Source of the DNA: Nitrospirota bacterium
GTDB taxonomy: Bacteria; Nitrospirota; Nitrospiria; JACQBZ01
Direction of reading: 5' to 3'
Assembly: GCA_016198945.1 (NCBI GenBank)
Contig: JACQHO010000076.1
Location: 1 to 14,172 of the forward strand
Length of the DNA: 14,172 bases
In this document: positions 6,153-14,172 of the stretch, piece after piece
How positions within the stretch are numbered: position 1 is the first letter of the stretch
Layout of the letters: every line of letters starts with the position of its first letter
Position numbers and translations under genes: made by a program
The notes under the pieces: model-generated
What the model saw: only the letters and a program-made list of their open reading frames with translations
Told to the model about the DNA's origin: nothing
Databases searched by the model: none

Positions 6153-7419
6153 CCCGGCCCACCGGCGGGATGAGGTCACGGACCTCCTGATCGAAAACGG
6201 AAAAGTCAGCCGCATCGGGAAATCGTTGAAATCCGACAGACCGAAGTCCGAGACCCAGATCCTGGATGGAACGGACAAATGGGTGGTGCCGGGATTCGTC
6301 GATCTGCATGTTCATCTGCGCGAGCCGGGTTTTGAATACAAAGAGACGATCAAGAGCGGGACCGAGGCGGCTGCGGCCGGCGGCTTCACCTCGGTCTGCT
6401 GCATGCCGAACACGAACCCCGTCAACGACAACCAGGCCGTGACGCGGATGATCCGCGAAAAGGCCCGACAGGAAGGCCGGGTCCGCGTCTATCCCATCGG
6501 CGCGATCACGAAGGGTTCGCGGGGCGAGGAGCTGTCCGAGATCGGGGATCTGGTCGAGGCCGGCTGCGTGGCGATTACAGACGATGGAAAACCGGTGATG
6601 AACAGCGAGGTGATGCGCCGGGCGATGGAGTACGCACTGGCCTTCGACCTGCCGGTGATCGATCATTGCGAGGACGAGCATCTGATGGAAGGCGGGGTGA
6701 TGAATGAAGGGGTCGTCTCGATGGAGCTGGGCCTCAGGGGGATCCCGGCCGCGGCCGAGGAAGTGATGGTCGCCCGCAACCTCATCCTGGCCGAGTTGAC
6801 CGGCTCAAGGCTGCATCTGGCCCATATCAGCACCGCGGGCTCGGTGCGCCTGGTTCGGGAAGCGAAGGGCCGCGGGGTGCGCGTCACGGCCGAAACCTGC
6901 CCGCATTACTTCAGCTTGACGGAAGAAGCGGTGCGTGGATACGACACCCATGCCAAGATGAATCCGCCGCTGCGGTCTTCCCAGGATCGTGACGCGATCA
7001 AGCAAGGGTTGAAGGACGGGACGATTGAGGTCATCGCGACGGATCACGCGCCGCATGCGGAGGATGAAAAGAATCGTGAATTCGACCGGGCGCCGTTTGG
7101 AATCGTCGGACTCGAGACGGCGCTTCCGCTGACCCTCATGCTGGTCGAGGAGGGCGTTTTGCCGGTCGAGGAGGCGGTGGCGAAGCTGACGGTCCATCCC
7201 GCGCGGGTGATGCGATTGAACGCCGGCCACCTCGGCGTCGGGGCGGAGGCCGATCTCTGCCTGATTGACCCGGAGGCGACCTGGACGGTGGACCCCCGCC
7301 GATTGCGGTCGAAAAGCAAGAACACCCCTTTTGCCGGTTGGAAGATGAAAGGACGGGTCGCAATGACCCTGGTCGCCGGTCGGGTGGTCTATTCCACCGA
7401 AGAGGTTCGGACGACATGA
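6118..7419 (+). CDS. pyrC: dihydroorotase, class I
   Basis: PyrC is a cytoplasmic zinc amidohydrolase that cyclises carbamoyl-aspartate to dihydroorotate. The 433 residues fit the class I family. Metal ligands are visible: HxH as His64/His66 in DLHVHLREPG, the Asp pair 155-156 in ITDDGKP, His183 in HCED, His236 in AHIST and Asp309 in ATDHAPH. All are intact, so this is an active enzyme and not the inactive PyrC' homologue that accompanies some ATCases. The start at 6118 has GGAG (6105-6108) nine bases upstream, within pyrB, giving a 35-base gene overlap. The stop overlaps the next start as ATGA. Confidence 0.97.
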   Translation: MNLLIRNGRLIDPAHRRDEVTDLLIENGKVSRIGKSLKSDRPKSETQILDGTDKWVVPGFVDLHVHLREPGFEYKETIKSGTEAAAAGGFTSVCCMPNTNPVNDNQAVTRMIREKARQEGRVRVYPIGAITKGSRGEELSEIGDLVEAGCVAITDDGKPVMNSEVMRRAMEYALAFDLPVIDHCEDEHLMEGGVMNEGVVSMELGLRGIPAAAEEVMVARNLILAELTGSRLHLAHISTAGSVRLVREAKGRGVRVTAETCPHYFSLTEEAVRGYDTHAKMNPPLRSSQDRDAIKQGLKDGTIEVIATDHAPHAEDEKNREFDRAPFGIVGLETALPLTLMLVEEGVLPVEEAVAKLTVHPARVMRLNAGHLGVGAEADLCLIDPEATWTVDPRRLRSKSKNTPFAGWKMKGRVAMTLVAGRVVYSTEEVRTT

Positions 7420-7925
7420 AAGGTTTATTGTCCATATTCTGCTGGTTGGAAACGGCGGGACTGGGAATGTGGGTCGGTGGAATGGCGGCCCTTGTGTTGA
7501 TTGCGCCGATGGTTTTTGACACGGTTAAACCGGTTGAAATGGCCGGCGAAACGATGAGCCGTGTTTTCCGAAACTTCAACGGCCTGTTGGCCTATATCTA
7601 CATCGGCATGATTGCGGCCGGTTTCTTGGGAAGATTGTTTCTGAATCCGGGACGAAAGGTGTCTCGGAGCGTCGAAGCCGGGCTGCTTGCGGTCTTGATA
7701 TTGTCCGGGCTTTATATCGGAGCGGTTTTGGGCCCCCGCATGCAGGAACTTCGCCAGATCCGGGCGGCGGATCCGTTGAATAAAGTCGCCGCCGTCGAGT
7801 TTGATCGTGATCATCGAGTTTCTGAAAGATTGTTTGTGATAAACGCATTATTGGGATTAACCGCCTTGTTCATGGTTTCGAGGGAAATAGTCGGTTCCGA
7901 TAAAAACAAAGAGGGAGCCTCGTGA
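7416..7925 (+). CDS. small integral membrane protein, DUF4149-like
   Basis: A 169-residue protein with four predicted membrane helices, at about residues 9-33, 54-74, 86-106 and 140-158. The first helix contains a WVGG motif followed by AP and F, the pattern of the DUF4149 (TMEM205-like) family, whose function is not established to my knowledge. The start at 7416 is chosen because it overlaps the pyrC stop as ATGA, has AGAGG (7401-7405) ten bases upstream and puts the first helix near the N-terminus. An earlier in-frame start inside pyrC would add a charged, unlike stretch. The stop overlaps the carA start as GTGA, so the gene is tightly coupled on both sides. No link to pyrimidine synthesis is visible in the protein; transport or membrane support is only a guess. 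Confidence 0.75.
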   Translation: MKGLLSIFCWLETAGLGMWVGGMAALVLIAPMVFDTVKPVEMAGETMSRVFRNFNGLLAYIYIGMIAAGFLGRLFLNPGRKVSRSVEAGLLAVLILSGLYIGAVLGPRMQELRQIRAADPLNKVAAVEFDRDHRVSERLFVINALLGLTALFMVSREIVGSDKNKEGAS

Positions 7926-9067
7926 GCGGGATCGGGCACGATCATCCGCCTCGAAAGGCGGTCCTCGCCCTGGCCGACGGCCGTGCGTTCAAGGGGTACG
8001 GGTTCGGCGCCGAAGGCGAAGGGATCGGAGAGGTCGTCTTCAACACCTCGATGACGGGGTATCAGGAGATCCTGACCGATCCGTCCTATCGCGGCCAGCT
8101 CGTGACGATGACCTATCCGCTGATCGGGAATACCGGCGTGAATGACCCGGATATCGAGTCGGCGAAACCGTTTCAGTCCGGGTTCATTGTCAAAGAGTAC
8201 ACCGATCATCCCAGCAACTGGCGCGCGACGGGCGATCTGGACGCGTATCTCCAGCGGCACGGAATCGTCGGAATCCAGGGCATTGACACGCGCGCGCTGA
8301 CCAAGCATATCCGGGACGTCGGCGCGCAGCAGGGAATCATCTCGACCCTTGATCTGGATGAAAAAAAGCTGGCGAAGCGCGCGGCCGAGGCGCCGAGTTT
8401 GGTCGGCCGAGACCTGGTGAAAGAGGTGAGCTGCAAGCAGTCTTACGAATGGGCGGAAGGAAGTTGGAGATCTCAAATCTCAAATCTCAAATCTCAAATT
8501 TCAGAACCCTTTCGGGTCGTGGTGTGCGATTTCGGCGTGAAGCGAAACATCCTGCGCTGTTTGATCGACGCCGGCTGCCGGGTGACGGTCGTTCCGGCGC
8601 GGACCGCGGCGTCCGATATCCTTTCGATGAATCCCGACGGGATCGTATTATCAAACGGACCGGGCGATCCGGAGGCCGTTCCCTATGCGATCGAGGCGGC
8701 CCGGTCGTTGATCGGGAAGAAACCGATCTTCGGAATCTGCCTGGGCCATCAGATCCTCGGCCTGGCCATGAACGGCAAGACCTATAAATTGAAGTTCGGA
8801 CATCACGGCGGCAACCAGCCGGTGATGGATATGACGACGGGCAAAGTCGAGATCACGGCCCAGAACCATGGGTTTGCGGTGGATGTGGACTCGATCGGGT
8901 CCGAGATGGAATTAACGCATATCAACCTCAATGACCGGACGGTCGAGGGGATGCGTCATCGGACACTGCCGGTCTTCTCGGTCCAGTACCACCCCGAGGC
9001 CTCGCCGGGTCCGCATGATTCAAGCTACCTGTTTAAACGATTCGTGGGGATGATGGAAAATGGATAA
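7922..9067 (+). CDS. carA: carbamoyl-phosphate synthase small (glutaminase) subunit
   Basis: CarA hydrolyses glutamine and passes ammonia to CarB for carbamoyl phosphate synthesis. The 381 residues hold the CPSase small-chain N domain (about 11-170) and a class I glutamine amidotransferase domain (about 197-378). The catalytic triad is intact: Cys273 in GICLGHQ, His357 and Glu359 in HPEA. The linker carries an unusual low-complexity run, SQISNLKSQIS (184-194), encoded by a tandem heptanucleotide repeat. Without it the length would be near that of other short CarA proteins. The GTG start at 7922 overlaps the previous stop (GTGA) and follows GAGGGAG (7911-7917) by four bases. The end overlaps sppA by eight bases, and sppA separates it from carB. 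Confidence 0.97.
   Translation: MSGIGHDHPPRKAVLALADGRAFKGYGFGAEGEGIGEVVFNTSMTGYQEILTDPSYRGQLVTMTYPLIGNTGVNDPDIESAKPFQSGFIVKEYTDHPSNWRATGDLDAYLQRHGIVGIQGIDTRALTKHIRDVGAQQGIISTLDLDEKKLAKRAAEAPSLVGRDLVKEVSCKQSYEWAEGSWRSQISNLKSQISEPFRVVVCDFGVKRNILRCLIDAGCRVTVVPARTAASDILSMNPDGIVLSNGPGDPEAVPYAIEAARSLIGKKPIFGICLGHQILGLAMNGKTYKLKFGHHGGNQPVMDMTTGKVEITAQNHGFAVDVDSIGSEMELTHINLNDRTVEGMRHRTLPVFSVQYHPEASPGPHDSSYLFKRFVGMMENG
8471..8498 (+). repeat. tandem heptanucleotide repeat TCTCAAA x4 inside carA
   Basis: Four perfect 7-base units (8471-8477, 8478-8484, 8485-8491, 8492-8498) are followed by a degenerate fifth. They encode part of the CarA interdomain linker. Seven is not a multiple of three, so gain or loss of one unit would shift the reading frame and cut off the glutaminase domain. 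Confidence 0.95.
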
Positions 9068-10055
9068 GAAAATTTTTGTAGGGGCGTACGGCCGTACGCC
9101 CCTACGGCCCTTTGTTTACGTATTTTTGTTAATCATGTTATCCGGCTGCATCGTGAACGTCGGCCTGCTTCCGAGGGTCGAGCCGTTGCAGGAGAAGCGC
9201 GTTGCCGGGAGCGGAAAGGACAAGATCGTCCTCGTGGATCTGACGGGCGTCATTTCGGAGGAAGAGAAGGGCAGCTCCCTTGCGCCGGAGCCCAATCCCG
9301 TGGCGCGGATCAAGGAGGAATTAAAGATGGCCTCGCGGGATCCGGCCGTGAAGGCGGTGGTTCTGCGGATCAACAGCCCCGGCGGGACGGTGACGGCCTC
9401 GGACCTGATTCACCATGAACTGGAGGTTTTCAAGAAGCAGACCGGCAAGAAAGTGATCGCCAGCATTCTGGATCTCGGCGCCTCGGGCGGATATTACGTG
9501 GCGGCCGCGGCCGACCGGATCATGGCCCACCCGACGACCGTCACGGGAAGCATCGGCGTGATCATGTTGAGCGTGAATGTAGAAGGGCTGCTGGAAAAGA
9601 TCGGCGTGACGGGAACTTCGATCAAATCGGGCGACAAGAAGGACATGGGCTCGCCGCTGCGGCCGATGACGCCGGAGGAGCGGCAGCTCTTTCAGGGCGT
9701 GATCAATCAGATGTACGACCGCTTTGTCTCGGTCGTCGCGGCCGGGAGAAAAAACCTGAGCCTCGACCAGGTGAAGCGGGCGGCCGACGGCCGGATTTAT
9801 ACCGCGCAGCAGGCGCTGGACCTGGGGCTGGTGGACCGCATCGGGTACCTGGACGACGCGCTCGCATTGGCCAAGACCGAGGCCGGACTGCGCGAGGCCA
9901 GCGTCGTCATCTACGCCCGGCCGGGAGCGTATAAGGACAATATTTATTCCGAAGCGCCGGACTTCGCGTCCCGGACCGTGAACATCGTCAATCTGGATCT
10001 GAAATCCTTTGTGCAGTACGGCACACCGCGGTTCATGTATCTCTGGGCGCCCTGA
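9060..10055 (+). CDS. sppA: signal peptide peptidase SppA-type serine protease (S49), predicted lipoprotein
   Basis: A short-form S49 peptidase that cleaves remnant signal peptides or membrane-associated peptides by a Ser-Lys dyad. At 331 residues it has one S49 domain (about 55-285). Ser142 lies in GASGGYY and the likely general base Lys194 in SGDKKDMGSP. The N-terminus has a hydrophobic stretch (19-27) ending in the lipobox LSGC with Cys30, so it is probably lipid-anchored rather than held by a transmembrane helix. Codons 7-15 (VGAYGRTPL) come from a perfect DNA palindrome placed in the signal-peptide n-region. The ATG at 9060 overlaps the carA end by eight bases. carB follows after four bases, so it is fully embedded between the two CPSase genes. 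Confidence 0.9.
   Translation: MDKKIFVGAYGRTPLRPFVYVFLLIMLSGCIVNVGLLPRVEPLQEKRVAGSGKDKIVLVDLTGVISEEEKGSSLAPEPNPVARIKEELKMASRDPAVKAVVLRINSPGGTVTASDLIHHELEVFKKQTGKKVIASILDLGASGGYYVAAAADRIMAHPTTVTGSIGVIMLSVNVEGLLEKIGVTGTSIKSGDKKDMGSPLRPMTPEERQLFQGVINQMYDRFVSVVAAGRKNLSLDQVKRAADGRIYTAQQALDLGLVDRIGYLDDALALAKTEAGLREASVVIYARPGAYKDNIYSEAPDFASRTVNIVNLDLKSFVQYGTPRFMYLWAP
9078..9105. repeat. perfect 28-bp palindrome, GTAGGGGCG-type dispersed repeat (copy 1)
   Basis: The 14 bases GTAGGGGCGTACGG at 9078-9091 are followed at once by their exact reverse complement (9092-9105). The 9-base arm GTAGGGGCG/CGCCCCTAC recurs at 13809-13836 with a different, also self-complementary centre. The copy lies 18 bases after the sppA start codon and is translated. 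Confidence 0.9.
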
Positions 10056-10059
10056 AACG

Positions 10060-13329
<3,270 letters not shown>

Positions 13330-13341
13330 CGGGAAAACTGA

Positions 13342-13812
13342 ATGCGGGTGCCGATTACCAAAAAAGGGTTTGAGCAGCTTCGCGATGAACTGGACCGTTT
13401 GAAAAAAGTGGAACGGCCGAAGGTGATCCGGGACATCGCCGAGGCCCGCGCGCACGGCGATTTGAGCGAAAATGCCGAATACCATGCAGCCAAGGAACGC
13501 CAGTCGTTTGTCGAGGGCCGGATCAAGGAACTCCAAACGAAGATGGCGAATGCCGAGATCATCAATGTCTCTCAGTTGAAATCCGACAAGGTTGTGTTCG
13601 GCGCGACGGTGGTTCTTCTGGACGGGGACGGCAAAACCCAAAAGAAGTATACCCTCGTGGGCCAGGACGAATCCGATCTGAAGAACGGCAAAATCTCGGT
13701 CATTTCTCCGGTCGGGAAGGCGCTGATCGGGCACAAGGTCGGAGACGAGGTGACGATCACGACGCCGGCAAAGACCGTGTCGTACGAAATTCTTTCCATC
13801 TCGATCGAGTAG
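13342..13812 (+). CDS. greA: transcript cleavage factor GreA
   Basis: GreA inserts a coiled coil into the RNA polymerase secondary channel and triggers cleavage of backtracked RNA. The 156 residues match the family. The N-terminal coiled coil (about 8-75) carries the acidic tip in GDLSENAEY with Asp40 and Glu43, followed by an FKBP-like C-terminal domain (about 80-156). The ATG at 13342 is 12 bases after the carB stop. The TAG stop lies within the 28-bp palindrome at 13809-13836, so that repeat supplies the stop codon and follows the last codon directly. Placement after carB suggests co-transcription with the pyr genes. Confidence 0.97.
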   Translation: MRVPITKKGFEQLRDELDRLKKVERPKVIRDIAEARAHGDLSENAEYHAAKERQSFVEGRIKELQTKMANAEIINVSQLKSDKVVFGATVVLLDGDGKTQKKYTLVGQDESDLKNGKISVISPVGKALIGHKVGDEVTITTPAKTVSYEILSISIE

Positions 13813-13836
13813 GGGCGGTTTGCGAACCGCCCCTAC
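13809..13836. repeat. 28-bp near-perfect palindrome, GTAGGGGCG-type dispersed repeat (copy 2)
   Basis: GTAGGGGCGGTT (13809-13820) pairs exactly with AACCGCCCCTAC (13825-13836) around a 4-base TGCG centre. Length and outer 9-base arms equal those of the copy in sppA, while the centre differs. It overlaps the greA stop codon and ends 13 bases before the next start. No T-run follows, so it is not a typical intrinsic terminator. Confidence 0.88.
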
Positions 13837-13849
13837 ACAAAAAGTCATC

Positions 13850-14172
13850 ATGACTAAATCCCTCCAAAAAGCGCTCGACCGGGAACTTCAGCCGACTTAT
13901 GACATCACAAAATCGTATGAATGGAACTACCGCAACGGCCCTCTCTTCAAGGGACCGTATCCGCCGCCGCGAAAAGTCCGCAAGCCCGTCCGTCTCCTCG
14001 ATTTTGAACTGAATTCTCCCCTCGGCATTGCGGCCGGCCCGCTGCTGAACTCGAACTGGATACGGGTTTATGCCAAGCTGGGTTTCGATCTTCTGTCCTA
14101 CAAGACGGTGCGAACCCGGAGCCGGTCCAGCAACCCGAAGCCGAACTGCGTGTTTGTTGACACCCGGGGGCC
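13850..14172 (+). CDS. dihydroorotate dehydrogenase-like flavoprotein (3' truncated)
   Basis: The first 107 codons are present and the gene runs off the right edge. SPLGIAAGPLLNSNWI (about 60-75) resembles the N-terminal FMN-barrel motif of the dihydroorotate dehydrogenase family (NPxGLAAG in class 2 enzymes), and YAKLGFDLLSYKTVRT continues the barrel. The first 50 residues (YDITKSYEWNYRNGPLFKG and around) are unlike those of standard class 1 or class 2 PyrD. It may be the DHODH of this pathway, which would fit the operon, or a related FMN oxidoreductase. The catalytic Ser/Cys region lies beyond the window. The start at 13850 lacks a clear ribosome-binding site and is 37 bases after greA, with the palindrome between. 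Confidence 0.75.
   Translation, partial: MTKSLQKALDRELQPTYDITKSYEWNYRNGPLFKGPYPPPRKVRKPVRLLDFELNSPLGIAAGPLLNSNWIRVYAKLGFDLLSYKTVRTRSRSSNPKPNCVFVDTRG

Noticed and set aside
7338..7415. Upstream start for the DUF4149-like gene inside pyrC
   Set aside because: It would add 26 charged residues before the first membrane helix. The ATG at 7416 has an RBS and the ATGA junction.
8471..8502. CRISPR-like repeats in carA
   Set aside because: The units are 7 bases with no spacers and lie in a coding frame, so this is a simple tandem repeat.
10009..10059. Upstream TTG start for carB
   Set aside because: It would overlap sppA and add 17 residues (MCSTAHRGS...) not seen in the family. The ATG at 10060 places the first glycine-rich motif at the usual position.
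13809..13840. Palindrome after greA as the operon terminator
   Set aside because: The stem is strong but is followed by ACAAAAAG, not a T-run. The related copy lies inside sppA, so it is better read as a dispersed repeat.

Overview
The window carries a pyrimidine-biosynthesis operon on the + strand of a bacterial genome, preceded by a large secreted protein gene of different style. The order pyrR-pyrB-pyrC-(membrane protein)-carA-sppA-carB-greA-(DHODH-like), the codon use and the protein style suggest a Nitrospirota-like, Gram-negative, moderately GC-rich organism. This is an inference from gene order and general familiarity, not from a marker gene.

Region 1 (1-4380) is accessory and secretory. 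It holds the last 48 codons of an unknown protein with a W-rich C-terminus, a small hairpin, and then a 1386-residue exported subtilisin-like (S8) protein. That protein has a propeptide, an S8 domain, an FG-GAP/VCBS propeller, three cadherin/He_PIG-type Ig-like domains and a CARDB domain. Its S8 domain keeps the catalytic His and Ser but has Gly in place of the catalytic Asp.

Region 2 (4381-4660) is the regulatory heart. Two direct 15-bp repeats that look like an orphan insertion-sequence end lie next to a consensus sigma-70 promoter (TTGACA-17-TATAGT). The promoter is followed by a PyrR-binding RNA hairpin with a CNGNGA hexaloop, a 31-codon leader ORF whose ribosome-binding site lies inside that hairpin, and an intrinsic terminator inside the leader ORF. 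The leader stop codon overlaps the pyrR start (ATGA). The layout fits the ribosome-dependent PyrR attenuation model proposed for Thermus better than the Bacillus antiterminator model.

Region 3 (4661-14172) is a tightly packed operon. Genes overlap or lie 4-37 nt apart, so one leader probably controls them all. PyrR senses UMP. CarA and CarB make carbamoyl phosphate, PyrB (aspartate carbamoyltransferase) and PyrC (dihydroorotase) carry it to dihydroorotate, and a partial DHODH-family flavoprotein follows. A four-helix DUF4149-like membrane protein, a lipoprotein-type SppA peptidase and GreA are also embedded. Small repeats have entered the operon: a heptanucleotide repeat in the CarA interdomain linker, a perfect 28-bp palindrome in the sppA signal-sequence region, and a related palindrome that supplies the greA stop codon.
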